DNA of 64,000 bases from Nocardia exalbida NBRC 100660 (GTDB lineage: Bacteria; Actinomycetota; Actinomycetes; Mycobacteriales; Mycobacteriaceae): the NCBI RefSeq assembly GCF_000308575.1, contig NZ_BAFZ01000093.1:1-64000 (forward strand). The letters are read 5' to 3'. Position numbers and translations under genes: made by a program. The stretch's first letter is position 1. Every line of letters starts with the position of its first letter. Below, one piece after another: positions 18,342 to 27,186 of this stretch. The notes under the pieces were generated by a model. That model was not told the DNA's origin. It worked only from the letters and a program-made list of their open reading frames with translations, and did no database searches.

Positions 18342-18557
18342 ATGGCGACCAAGCCGCACGGGCCCGCGTCCTACTTTCCCTCCATCGAGGCCAAATACGG
18401 CCGCGCCATCGAGGAGTGGAAGGCCGCCATGCGCGACACCGGACTGACCTCGCACAAAGAACTCGTCGAATGGCTGAAGACCGAGCACGGATTCGGGCAC
18501 GGCCACGCCACCGCGCTCACCCAGCACCACCTGAATCCGGAGAAATGGGCGGCCTGA
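18342..18557 (+). CDS. DUF4287 family small protein
   Basis: A 71-residue soluble protein of unknown function. It contains the family pattern of an aromatic/Lys start (YFPSIEAKYGRAIEEW), a TSHKELVEWLK helix, and GHGHATALTQHH. AAGGAG lies seven bases before the ATG. It is followed after 11 bases by a very strong terminator, so it closes the transcript that may start at the DUF4267 gene, 110 bases upstream. Confidence 0.88.
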   Translation: MATKPHGPASYFPSIEAKYGRAIEEWKAAMRDTGLTSHKELVEWLKTEHGFGHGHATALTQHHLNPEKWAA

Positions 18558-18568
18558 CCCCGGACGCG

Positions 18569-18608
18569 ACGAAGGGCCCGCGGATCAGCGAATCCGCGGG
18601 CCCTTCGT
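18569..18608 (+). terminator. Strong hairpin terminator
   Basis: A 17-bp perfect stem (arms 18569-18585 and 18592-18608) with a 6-base loop starts 11 bases after the DUF4287 stop. It lies between converging genes and may also stop the minus-strand dctA transcript, whose stop codon is at 18679. Confidence 0.88.
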
Positions 18609-18678
18609 CATTCACCCAGCGGCCGGGCGGCTGCCACACCTCAGCCCGGTGCTACGGATGACCTCTCCCCCACCGCCG

Positions 18679-20043
18679 TCAAGCCTTGACCAGATCTACG
18701 GCCTCGGCCTCTTGCGTGCGGGTCGCCTCCGGCGTCCCGTGGCCGTCGTCGACCATGGTCCGCTCGTCGAAGGGCACCTTGCGGTCGAGCACCTCGCGCA
18801 CCCGGTCGACGTCGACGGTCTTGGTCCAGGTGCCGATCAGCACCGTGGCCACCGCGTTGCCGGAGAAGTTGGTCAGCGCCCGTGCCTCGGACATGAAGCG
18901 GTCGATGCCGACGATCAAGCCGACGCCGTCGAGGAGTTCGGGCCGATGGCTCTGCAATCCGCCCGCCAGCGTGGCCAGGCCCGCGCCGGTGACACCCGCC
19001 GCGCCCTTGGACGCGACGATCATGAACAGCAGCAGCCCGACTTGCTCGCCGATGGACAGCGGCTTACCCATCGCCTCGGCGATGAACAGCGACGCCATGG
19101 TCAGGTAGATGGCGGTGCCGTCCAGATTGAACGAATAGCCGGTCGGCACCACGACGCCCACGGTGGTGCGCTCCACGCCCATGTGGTCCATCTTCGCGAT
19201 CAGCCGCGGCAGCGCCGATTCCGACGACGAGGTCGCGAGGATCAGCAGGTACTCCCGCGCGAGGTAGCGGACCAGCTTGAAGATCGACACCCGCGAGACG
19301 CTCCACAGCAGCACACCGAGCACGCCGAAGACGAAAACCAGGCAGGTGAGATAGAAGGCGACCATCAGCGTGCCCAGCTTCACCACGGCGTCCAGGCCGG
19401 TCTTGCCGACCACGTTGGCGATCGCGCCGAACGCACCGATCGGCGCCAGCCACAGGATCATCACCAGGATCCGGAACACGAGTTTCTGCAGCAGCGCCAC
19501 GCCGCGCAGGATCGGCTCGCCCGCCGTGCCCATCGCCTGCACCGCGAAACCGACCAGCAGCGCGACGAACAGCGCCTGCAGGACATTGCCCGTGGTGAGC
19601 GACGACAACAGGGTGGAGGGGACGATGTTCTGGATGAACTCCCAGGTGCCGCCCGCGCTGTGCGCGGTGTTGGCCAGGTCGTGACCGGCCTTGGTCGACT
19701 TGGCGATATTCAGTCCCGCGCCGGGTTGCAGCAGATTGCCGACGACGAGCCCGATCCCGAGTGCGATGGTCGACATGACCAGGAAGTAGCCGATGGCCAG
19801 GCCGCCGACCTTGCCGACGGTGGCCGCCGCGCGCACCGAGCCGATTCCGAGCACGATGGTGCAGAAGATGACGGGAGCGATCATCATCTTGATGAGGTTG
19901 ACGAAGATGGTCCCCAGCGGGGCGAACGACTGCGCGGTGCCGGGCGCCTGCCAGCCGACGAGGACGCCCGCCACCACCGCCACGATGACGGCCAGATACA
20001 GCCAATGGGTGCGGTCGCGCCGCGTTCGAGTCGAGTCGCTCAT
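18679..20043 (-). CDS. dctA: C4-dicarboxylate/cation symporter DctA
   Basis: A 454-residue inner-membrane importer for succinate, fumarate and malate. The glutamate/dicarboxylate symporter hallmarks are present: the serine-rich re-entrant loop ATSSSESALPRLI, the segment PTGYSFNLDGTAIYLTMA, and the ASKGAAGVTGAG loop. About eight transmembrane helices are visible. ATG 20043 is used, with GAAGGG upstream. It is divergent from a CitA/DcuS-like kinase and its response regulator, which in this arrangement normally sense C4-dicarboxylates or citrate and switch on dctA. Confidence 0.95.
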   Translation of the reverse strand: MSDSTRTRRDRTHWLYLAVIVAVVAGVLVGWQAPGTAQSFAPLGTIFVNLIKMMIAPVIFCTIVLGIGSVRAAATVGKVGGLAIGYFLVMSTIALGIGLVVGNLLQPGAGLNIAKSTKAGHDLANTAHSAGGTWEFIQNIVPSTLLSSLTTGNVLQALFVALLVGFAVQAMGTAGEPILRGVALLQKLVFRILVMILWLAPIGAFGAIANVVGKTGLDAVVKLGTLMVAFYLTCLVFVFGVLGVLLWSVSRVSIFKLVRYLAREYLLILATSSSESALPRLIAKMDHMGVERTTVGVVVPTGYSFNLDGTAIYLTMASLFIAEAMGKPLSIGEQVGLLLFMIVASKGAAGVTGAGLATLAGGLQSHRPELLDGVGLIVGIDRFMSEARALTNFSGNAVATVLIGTWTKTVDVDRVREVLDRKVPFDERTMVDDGHGTPEATRTQEAEAVDLVKA

Positions 20044-20165
20044 AGCGAGGATTTCCCTTCGAAAGGTACCGACGCGAACTGACTCACGCCTTCCAGGCAG
20101 AATGATGGTCGGCCGGGTGATCCCGGTCACTGTTTGGTGCATTACGTTCAGCGGAGGCAGAGCTT

Positions 20166-21737
20166 GTGAGACGCGGTCGGCTCTCCCTCGCCGGGCAGGC
20201 GTTCGTCTTCCAGTTGGTCGTACTCGCGGTGATGATCGCGATCGGTGTGGTGCTCGCGGTTCTGGACGCCAGGCACGACAGCGACGTCACCACCACCAGG
20301 GAGGTCACCGACGTCGCGGTGAGCGTGGCCGACGCGCCCTCCACCATCGAGGCGCTGCGCGGCGCGGATCCGACGGCGCGGTTGCAGCCGGTGACCGAGG
20401 AGATCCGGCGCGAGACCGGCATGGACTTCATCGTGGTCATGGCGCCGGACCGCACGCGCTATACGCACACCAATCCCGCCATGATCGGGCTGCCGTTCAG
20501 TGGCACCATCGATCGCGCGCTGGCCGGGGAGACCTTCACCGAGACCTTCACCGGCACACTGGGCCCCTCCATCCGGGCGGTGACTCCGGTGCACGACAAC
20601 GGGCGGATCGTCGCCTTGGTCTCCGCCGGCGTGACGCGGGCGAAGATCGGCGACCAGGTCGCCACCCAGCTCCCGGTGATCCTCGGCGTCGCCGGCGCGG
20701 GTCTGCTGCTGGCCGCGGGCGGATCGTTCCTGCTCAGCCGCAGGCTACGGCGCCAGACCCACGGCTTGGCGCCCGACGAACTGCGCGCGATGTACGAGCA
20801 CCACGACGCGGTCCTGCACTCGGTGCACGAGGGCCTGGTGGTGTTCGGGCCCTCCGGCGAGGACGCCGAGGTGGTCAACGACGAGGCGCGCCGCCTGCTC
20901 GACCTGCCCCCGGGCGACGTCCGGCGCAGCGATCTCCCGCTGTCGTTGCAGCGCATGAGCTGGGGCACCGTCCGTGACGAGATGCACGTGACCACCGACC
21001 GGATCCTGCTGGTCAACCAGGACACCGTGGAGTGGGAAGGCCGGGCGATCGGCACCGTGATGACCATCCGCGACCACACCGAATTGCAGTCGGTGATGGG
21101 CGAACTCGATTCCGTGCGCGGCTTCGCGGCATCGTTGCAGGCGCAGGCGCACGAATCCGCCAACCGTTTGCACACCGTGGTCACCATGGTCGAGCTCGGC
21201 CATCACCGGGAGGCGGTCGAGTTCGCCACCGCGGAATTCGAACTGTCCCAGTCGCTGATCGACCGGCTGTTCGCCGCGGTGGGCGCGCCCGCCCTGGCCG
21301 CCTTGCTGCTCGGCAAGGTGAATCAGGCCGCCGAACGGGGCATCGAGCTGACGATCACCGACGACACCGCGCTCGACTCGGTGGACCCGCTGTCGCCGCA
21401 CGAGACCGTCACGCTCGTGGGCAATCTCGTCGACAACGCCATCGATGCCGCGGCGGACAGTACGTCCGGCTGGGTGGAGGTCACCTTGCGACACCAGCGC
21501 GCGGACGCCACGGACGAGTCCCTGCTCTACATCCGGGTGGCCGACAGCGGCCCCGGCATGTCGGCGGAGATGTTCGCGCGCGCGTCCCAGCGGGGCTATT
21601 CGACCAAGACCGACCACCACGGGCTCGGACTCGCGCTGGTCCACCGGCTGGTGGCCCGCCACGGGGGAAGCATCCGCACGCAACGGGACCCCGAAAGCGC
21701 GGTGACCGTGACGATTCCACGGAAGGAAGCACGATGA
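20166..21737 (+). CDS. Sensor histidine kinase, CitA/DcuS/DctS type
   Basis: A 523-residue membrane sensor. There is a transmembrane helix at about 12-33, a periplasmic PDC-like sensor domain at about 34-175, a second helix at about 177-198, a PAS domain at about 205-310, then the kinase core. The phosphorylated histidine lies in AQAHESANRLHTVV, the form seen in citrate and fumarate sensors. The ATPase N-box is LVGNLVDNAIDAA, the G-boxes are VADSGPGMS and HGLGLALV. The GTG start is at 20166. The stop overlaps the response-regulator start by four bases (ATGA). Divergence from dctA points to C4-dicarboxylate sensing. Confidence 0.93.
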   Translation: MRRGRLSLAGQAFVFQLVVLAVMIAIGVVLAVLDARHDSDVTTTREVTDVAVSVADAPSTIEALRGADPTARLQPVTEEIRRETGMDFIVVMAPDRTRYTHTNPAMIGLPFSGTIDRALAGETFTETFTGTLGPSIRAVTPVHDNGRIVALVSAGVTRAKIGDQVATQLPVILGVAGAGLLLAAGGSFLLSRRLRRQTHGLAPDELRAMYEHHDAVLHSVHEGLVVFGPSGEDAEVVNDEARRLLDLPPGDVRRSDLPLSLQRMSWGTVRDEMHVTTDRILLVNQDTVEWEGRAIGTVMTIRDHTELQSVMGELDSVRGFAASLQAQAHESANRLHTVVTMVELGHHREAVEFATAEFELSQSLIDRLFAAVGAPALAALLLGKVNQAAERGIELTITDDTALDSVDPLSPHETVTLVGNLVDNAIDAAADSTSGWVEVTLRHQRADATDESLLYIRVADSGPGMSAEMFARASQRGYSTKTDHHGLGLALVHRLVARHGGSIRTQRDPESAVTVTIPRKEAR

Positions 21738-22438
21738 TTCGTGTGCTGATCGTCGAGGACGAGCCGCTGATCGCCGAGGCGCACCGCGCCTATGTGGAGC
21801 GCATCGCCGGATTCACGCCCGTCGGCGTCGTCCATACCGGGCGCGAGGCGATGCGCGCGGCGGCCGACGCCGCGGCCGAGGGCACGCCGATCGACCTGGT
21901 GCTGATGGACATCGGCCTGCCGGACGCGAGCGGCCTCGACGTGGCCGCCGCGCTGACCGGCCTGGCGCCGCGCCCGGACGTCATCGCCATCACCTCCGCC
22001 CGCGACCTGGCCATGGTGCGCACCGCCGTATCGCACGGGGTCGTGCTGTATCTGCTGAAGCCGTTCACCTTCGCCGCGTTCCGCGACAAGCTGGAGCGGT
22101 ATCGGGAGTTCCGCACCGCACTTCCGGCCGGTGAGAGCGCCATCTCCCAGCACGACATCGATCGGGCGCTGAGCGCGCTGCGCACCCCCGACCAGCGCGC
22201 GGCCACCCCCAAGGGCGTCGCGCCGCAGACCCTCGACGAGATCTCCCGCACCGTGCGCGCGGCCGAAGCCGAGGGCGTGACGGCCGCGGACACCGCGACC
22301 TCGATCGGCGTCTCGCGCATCACCGCCTGGCGTTACCTGGAGAAATTGGCCGACGACGGGCTGGTCGTGCGCCGCTCGGACTACGGAAGGGCCGGACGCC
22401 CGAAGACCCGCTACGTCTGGAAGACCACGACCGGCTGA
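21734..22438 (+). CDS. Response regulator, CitB/DctR/DcuR type
   Basis: A 234-residue two-component regulator. The receiver domain has the acidic pocket VEDE at residues 8-10, the phospho-acceptor Asp59 in LVLMDIGLPDASG, and the Lys in LLKPF. The C-terminal winged helix (TAADTATSIGVSRITAWRYL) binds DNA. It starts inside the kinase stop codon, so the pair is co-translated. Its natural target is the divergent dctA promoter at about 20044-20165. Its stop codon abuts the P450 stop with no spacer. Confidence 0.93.
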   Translation: MIRVLIVEDEPLIAEAHRAYVERIAGFTPVGVVHTGREAMRAAADAAAEGTPIDLVLMDIGLPDASGLDVAAALTGLAPRPDVIAITSARDLAMVRTAVSHGVVLYLLKPFTFAAFRDKLERYREFRTALPAGESAISQHDIDRALSALRTPDQRAATPKGVAPQTLDEISRTVRAAEAEGVTAADTATSIGVSRITAWRYLEKLADDGLVVRRSDYGRAGRPKTRYVWKTTTG

Positions 22439-23740
22439 TCAGACCGGCTCCGGCGCCTGCGCGCGCTGACCGAGGCGCACCGGCATCCGCTCGTAGCCGT
22501 GCAGGGTGAACAGCGCCCGGCGCTCGGGCGGACCGTCCAGGCGCAGGTCCGGAAAACGCTCGAACAGGGCTTGCAGCGCGTAGACGCCTTCCATCCTGGC
22601 CAGACTGGCCCCGAGACAGACGTGCACGCCGCTGCTGAAGGACAGGTGCTCCTTGGCGTTGGCCCGTCCGACATCGAACCGGCCGGGCTCGGCGAACATC
22701 GCCGGGTCGCGGTTGGCGCCGGCCAGCGACAGCACCACCGTGTTGCCCTCGCGCACCGTCATCCCGTCGATCTCCACGTCGGTCAGCGCGGTCCGCGCGG
22801 TGGTCTGCACCGGCGAGTCGAAGCGCAGGATCTCCTCGACGGCGTTGGGCCACAGCTCCGGCTCCTCGCGCAGCCGCTCCAGCTGATCCGGATGGGCCAG
22901 CAGTTGTGCGACACCGTTGCCGATCAGGTTGACCGTCGTCTCGAAACCGGCGCCCATGAGCAGGCTGGCGGTGGCCTTGAGCGCGTCGGAGTCCAGCTCA
23001 CCGGCGGTGACCAGGCTGGAGAGGATGTCCTCGCCCGGCTCGCGGCGCAACCGTTCGATGTGCCCGTCGAGGTAGGCGTTCATCACCTCCATGGCAAGCA
23101 GTGCTCTGCGGTGCGCGCGCCACGGGATGCCGACGTCCAGCAAGGGCGTCATCCGGTCGCCCCAGTCGAGGAATTTCGCCTTGTCCTCGTCGGGGAAGCC
23201 GAGCATCTCGGAGATGATCGCGATCGGCACCTGGGCGGCGAACGACCGGATCAGGTCCGCCGAACCGTGCGCGGGCAGCGCGTCCAGCAGTTCCTCGGTG
23301 ACCGTCTCGACGCGGTCGCGCAGCCTGCGGATCGCGCGCGGGGTGAAGGCGGAGGCCACCGGCTTGCGCATCGCCGTGTGCGCCGGCGGATCGATCACCA
23401 GCATGGACGGCGGCTCGACCGGATTCGGCGGCAGCGGGAAGCGCTCGGCCAGCTTCTGTAGCGGCTTGGGAATGTTGAAGCTCTCCGTGGTGCGCACGCC
23501 GAAACGGCTGTCGCGCAGGATGGACCGGCACAGCTCGTGGTCGAAGGTCGCCCACGCGATCGAGGTGCGCAGCAGCCTGTGCGGCCCGCGCAACCGCTCG
23601 ATCAGCGGGTACGGGTCGTCGAAGCCCGCGGGCCCGCCCATCAATTCGGCGAACGGGTCACCGCGGCGCGCCTGCACGCGCAGGACGAGCCGAGGCGCGC
23701 CCTGCACGGACAACCAGCGGAACCAATACTGTGGCTTCAT
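22439..23740 (-). CDS. Cytochrome P450
   Basis: A 433-residue soluble bacterial P450 monooxygenase. Key motifs are present: the oxygen-binding I-helix MGAGFETTVN, the K-helix EEILR (ExxR), and the heme loop FSSGVHVCLGASLARME with the cysteine thiolate. The substrate is unknown. It needs a ferredoxin and reductase encoded elsewhere. It is downstream of the TIGR03089 gene on the same strand with a gap of about 100 bases, and its stop abuts the response-regulator stop. ATG at 23740 is used; the first 25 residues are rich in W and R. Confidence 0.95.
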   Translation of the reverse strand: MKPQYWFRWLSVQGAPRLVLRVQARRGDPFAELMGGPAGFDDPYPLIERLRGPHRLLRTSIAWATFDHELCRSILRDSRFGVRTTESFNIPKPLQKLAERFPLPPNPVEPPSMLVIDPPAHTAMRKPVASAFTPRAIRRLRDRVETVTEELLDALPAHGSADLIRSFAAQVPIAIISEMLGFPDEDKAKFLDWGDRMTPLLDVGIPWRAHRRALLAMEVMNAYLDGHIERLRREPGEDILSSLVTAGELDSDALKATASLLMGAGFETTVNLIGNGVAQLLAHPDQLERLREEPELWPNAVEEILRFDSPVQTTARTALTDVEIDGMTVREGNTVVLSLAGANRDPAMFAEPGRFDVGRANAKEHLSFSSGVHVCLGASLARMEGVYALQALFERFPDLRLDGPPERRALFTLHGYERMPVRLGQRAQAPEPV

Positions 23741-23843
23741 TGTCCAACCCCGTCGTCGTGCGATGACTCCACCGTACGGAACGCCACCGGGTTGTGGAAC
23801 GTCCTCAGGTCGGATTCGGCCCTTATACCGTGGTAGGAGCCGC

Positions 23844-24566
23844 TCAGCCGCGCTGCGCGGTGACCCGCTCCGAGGTGATGCGCCGGTCGCGCAACGCCGG
23901 ATCGGGGTTGACCACCTGCACCAGCGAGGCGCCCGCGGCGAGCACCGCGAGGTATCCGTCGATCAGTTCGGCCGGTGTGTCCCACGGCGTGCTGGACAGC
24001 ACCCGGTCCCCCTCGGCGAAGCCCTGGCGCATTGCCGATTTCCGCGCTTCGGCGAGCACCTCGGAGACCGGCATGCCGTCCAGCGCGACACCGGCGCCGC
24101 GGGGCAGGAACTGGTCACCGTGCACGCGTACCGAGGTGGCGAAGTCGGTGACTCCGATCGGCAGGTCGCGCACCGGGGAGCCCATGGCGTCCAGCGACAG
24201 CGCCGCGGCCTCGCCCGCGCCGTCGGCGTCGTCCAGGCGATCCGGGGTGACCAGGGCCAGATCGGCGTCCTCGTCGGGGCGCAGCACCACCTCGGTACCC
24301 GCCCACCAGCAGCCCAGCAGCACCGCCGCGGTCTGCCAGTGCGCCGGGAGCAGGACGGCGACCCTGGCCCCCGGGCTCAGGCCGAACTCGTCGCGAATCA
24401 GGTTGGCGGTCTTGGCCGCCCAGTTCGCCAGCGTCGCGCCGGACAGCTCGATGCGCGCTCCGGTGGCGTCGTCGTAGTAGGTGACCCGCGGGCCCGCGGG
24501 TTCGCGGGCGAGGATCGGATCGAGCACCGCTTCGGTGAGAGTGTGTGCCTGGTCGATATCACGCAT
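23844..24566 (-). CDS. TIGR03089 family protein (Rv3268 homologue)
   Basis: A 240-residue protein conserved in actinobacteria next to the LCP gene. It resembles only the N-terminal part of acyl-CoA synthetases of the AMP-binding family (RIELSGATLANWAAKTANLI, VAVLLPAHWQTAAVLLGCWW). It lacks the Ser/Thr/Gly-rich AMP-binding loop and the C-terminal catalytic lysine domain. Adenylation activity is therefore doubtful, and a regulatory or binding role is possible. ATG 24566 lies three bases after the LCP stop, so the two are co-transcribed. Confidence 0.88.
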   Translation of the reverse strand: MRDIDQAHTLTEAVLDPILAREPAGPRVTYYDDATGARIELSGATLANWAAKTANLIRDEFGLSPGARVAVLLPAHWQTAAVLLGCWWAGTEVVLRPDEDADLALVTPDRLDDADGAGEAAALSLDAMGSPVRDLPIGVTDFATSVRVHGDQFLPRGAGVALDGMPVSEVLAEARKSAMRQGFAEGDRVLSSTPWDTPAELIDGYLAVLAAGASLVQVVNPDPALRDRRITSERVTAQRG

Positions 24567-24569
24567 GGT

Positions 24570-26126
24570 TCAGTTCACGCATTTCGGTCCGTTCTGGCCT
24601 GCGTCGATCGGTGGAGCGGGTGGGACTGGCGTGGCCGCGGTCGACGTTCCGGACAGATCGAACACCCGGCTCGCCGATGAGCCCGGACCAGAATAGTCGC
24701 TCGCCAGCACGACGCTCACCGAATCCGGGGACAGCGCCGGATCCGCGAGCACCGCCAGGCCGCCGAGCGCCTTGGCCACCGCCTGAGCCTTCGGACTGGA
24801 AGTGTCCGCCGCGAGCACCCGGCTGCTGGTCACGCGGTTGCCGCTGTAGTTGGTCACCACGCCTTGACGGAATCCCTTGGTGTTCAGTGCCTGGGCCACC
24901 TCGGCCGCGAGTCCGCCGACGCCGCCCGCGTTGTAGACGCTGACGGTCACCGTCGCGGGGTCGAAGCCCGGCTCGGCGTTCCGCGGGGCCGGAGCGTCGC
25001 CCACCAGCGAGGCGATATAGGACCGGACCGCCTTCGGCTCGACCTTGACCACGGATTCGCCGTTGCCGGTCTCCCCGTTGAGGTCGGCGACCGGAATGGT
25101 CTCGAATTTCACCCGGCCGCCGGACAGATCCTTCAACCGCTGCAGGAACGCCAGCACGTCCCAGTCCTCGTCCAGCACGATGGTGCGCCCCACCGCGTCG
25201 CTGAGTTGCTGGAGCTTGAGCGGATTTGCCAGCGTCTTCGCGCTGAGCACCTGCTGCACCAGCTGGGCCATGAACACCTGCTGGCGCACGATGCGGTCGA
25301 TGTCGCCGCGCGGCAGATCGTGGCGCTGGCGCACGAAACTCAGCGCTCGCGGCCCGTCCAGGCGCTGGCGTCCCGCGGGGAATCTGGCGCCGGACATCCA
25401 TTCGTCCACCGGGTTCTTCAGGCACACCTCGACCCCGCCGACGGCGTCGGTGAGCAGCGCGAAGCCGAGCAGGCTGACCTCGGCGTAGTGGTCGACGGTG
25501 ATGCCCGTGAGCCCGGCCACCGTCTTGATCAGCGCCTGCCTGCCCGCCTGCGTGGACTGCCGATCGGCGTCGGCGGCCGAGACCCCCTGATCGGTGAGCT
25601 TCTGGATCTGCATCGCCTTGGTCGCGCCGTAGGCCGAGTTGATCTTGCCCATACCCAGGCCCGGAATGTTGACGTAGGAGTCGCGCGGGATCGAGATGGC
25701 GGTCGCCGAGCGCCCGTCGTTCGGCACGCGCAGCAGGACGATGGTGTCGGTGTTGGTGCCGACCTCGTCGCCCGCGTGCAGCATCGCGCGCTCGGCGTCC
25801 GACAGGGGGTTGCCGTGTGCGTCGGTGCGGCTGTCCACACCGACCAGCAAGATGTCCACCGCGCCGTCGCGATTACCGCCGAGGCCGAGATCGCCCAGCC
25901 GCTCGATGTCGGCGACCAGCGCGTCCACGCTGCGCCAGGCGAAACCGGTGAGCGCCAGCACGATCACGGCGGCGGCCACCGCGATCGAGCGCAGCGGCCC
26001 GAAGGCCGGGCCGCGGGATCCCCGCGTCCGCGACAACGCCGATGTGCCCCTCCGCTGCGACAAGTCCCAATCCTCTCGCCGAAACTCGGTGTCATGGCGA
26101 CGCGTGCGCAACCGATCCGCCACCAT
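24570..26126 (-). CDS. LytR-CpsA-Psr (LCP) family ligase with LytR_C domain
   Basis: LCP enzymes attach arabinogalactan or other glycopolymers to peptidoglycan on the outer face of the membrane. The protein is about 518 residues: a basic cytoplasmic head, one transmembrane helix at about 45-65, an LCP catalytic domain (ILLVGVDSRTD, TDTIVLLRVPND, SIPRDSYVNIPGLGMGKIN, LSFVRQRHDLPRGDIDRIVR) with the conserved Asp and Arg, and a C-terminal LytR_C domain beginning VTVSVYNAGGVGG. It corresponds to Rv3267 (CpsA1-like). ATG 26126 is used; a TTG at 26171 would extend it. It is divergent from rmlD and leads the LCP-TIGR03089-P450 string. Confidence 0.94.
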   Translation of the reverse strand: MVADRLRTRRHDTEFRREDWDLSQRRGTSALSRTRGSRGPAFGPLRSIAVAAAVIVLALTGFAWRSVDALVADIERLGDLGLGGNRDGAVDILLVGVDSRTDAHGNPLSDAERAMLHAGDEVGTNTDTIVLLRVPNDGRSATAISIPRDSYVNIPGLGMGKINSAYGATKAMQIQKLTDQGVSAADADRQSTQAGRQALIKTVAGLTGITVDHYAEVSLLGFALLTDAVGGVEVCLKNPVDEWMSGARFPAGRQRLDGPRALSFVRQRHDLPRGDIDRIVRQQVFMAQLVQQVLSAKTLANPLKLQQLSDAVGRTIVLDEDWDVLAFLQRLKDLSGGRVKFETIPVADLNGETGNGESVVKVEPKAVRSYIASLVGDAPAPRNAEPGFDPATVTVSVYNAGGVGGLAAEVAQALNTKGFRQGVVTNYSGNRVTSSRVLAADTSSPKAQAVAKALGGLAVLADPALSPDSVSVVLASDYSGPGSSASRVFDLSGTSTAATPVPPAPPIDAGQNGPKCVN

Positions 26127-26236
26127 GGTTACCACTCGCCCCGCCCGATTTCGGGATCCCCGATAGCTCAAGGCTATCGAACGGTTATCGCGAACGGCCG
26201 TAACCGCGCAATCGGCGGCGTGCCAGACTTGCGCCC

Positions 26237-27106
26237 GTGACCGACCCCACCGCGCCCGAGTCCACCGTCTCCGTCCGCCTCGTCGTCACGGGGGCGCACG
26301 GACAGGTGGGCCGGGAACTGCTGCGTCTGGCTCCGGCCGCCAGCGGCTACGGGCGCGCCGAACTCGACATCACCGACCCCGTCGCCGTGCGCGCGGTACT
26401 CGCGCCCGGCGACGTGGTGCTGAACTGCGCCGCCTACACCGCCGTGGACCGGGCCGAAACCGAAGCCGAAGCGGCGTACGCGGGCAACGCCACCGGACCG
26501 GCCGTGCTCGCCGAGGTCTGCGCCGACCTCGGTGCCCGGCTGATCCATCTGTCCACCGATTACGTCTTTCCAGGTACCCAGGATCGGCCGTACGACACCG
26601 CGGATGTGACGGGGCCGACGTCGGTGTACGGAGCATCCAAGCTCGCGGGTGAACAAGCGGTGCTCGGCCGCTGCCCGGACGCGCACGTGGTGCGCACCGC
26701 GTGGGTATACACCGGGCGCGGTGGCGATTTCGTCGCCACCATGCTGCGGCTGGAGCGGGAACGCGACACCGTCGACGTGGTCGAGGACGAGGTCGGCTCG
26801 CCCACCTACGCCGCCGATCTGGCCGCCGCGCTGCTGGAACTGGCGGGCCGGCCGGACGCCCCCCGGGTGGTGCACGCCACCAATGCGGGGCGGGCCAGTC
26901 GATTCGAGCTCGCCCGTGCGGTATTCGCGGGTGTCGGCGCCGATCCGGGGCGCGTCCGGCCGTGCGACTCGTCCGCTTTTCCCAGACCCGCACGGCGCCC
27001 GGCGTATTCGGTGTTGTCGCCGCGGGCCTGGAACGATGCCGGGCTGCGCCCGCTGCGGGATTGGCGGACCGCGCTGGGGGACGCGCTGGCACGACGGTCC
27101 GGCTAG
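26237..27106 (+). CDS. rmlD: dTDP-4-dehydrorhamnose reductase
   Basis: RmlD makes dTDP-L-rhamnose, the last step before rhamnose is used for the arabinogalactan linker. The protein is 289 residues. The NAD(P) loop VTGAHGQVGREL, the catalytic YGASKLAGEQ (YxxxK) and the STDYVFPGTQ motif are intact. GTG at 26237 is used. It is the first gene of rmlD-wbbL-manB, the same set as Rv3266c-Rv3264c, and is divergent from the LCP gene across about 110 bases. Confidence 0.96.
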   Translation: MTDPTAPESTVSVRLVVTGAHGQVGRELLRLAPAASGYGRAELDITDPVAVRAVLAPGDVVLNCAAYTAVDRAETEAEAAYAGNATGPAVLAEVCADLGARLIHLSTDYVFPGTQDRPYDTADVTGPTSVYGASKLAGEQAVLGRCPDAHVVRTAWVYTGRGGDFVATMLRLERERDTVDVVEDEVGSPTYAADLAAALLELAGRPDAPRVVHATNAGRASRFELARAVFAGVGADPGRVRPCDSSAFPRPARRPAYSVLSPRAWNDAGLRPLRDWRTALGDALARRSG

Positions 27107-27186
27107 CGCATACCTTCGCCTTCGCCGCGGCCTCGGGCGGGCCATCGGCGAACGGAGTCCGGCTGCGCCCACTAGAGTTGCCTGTC

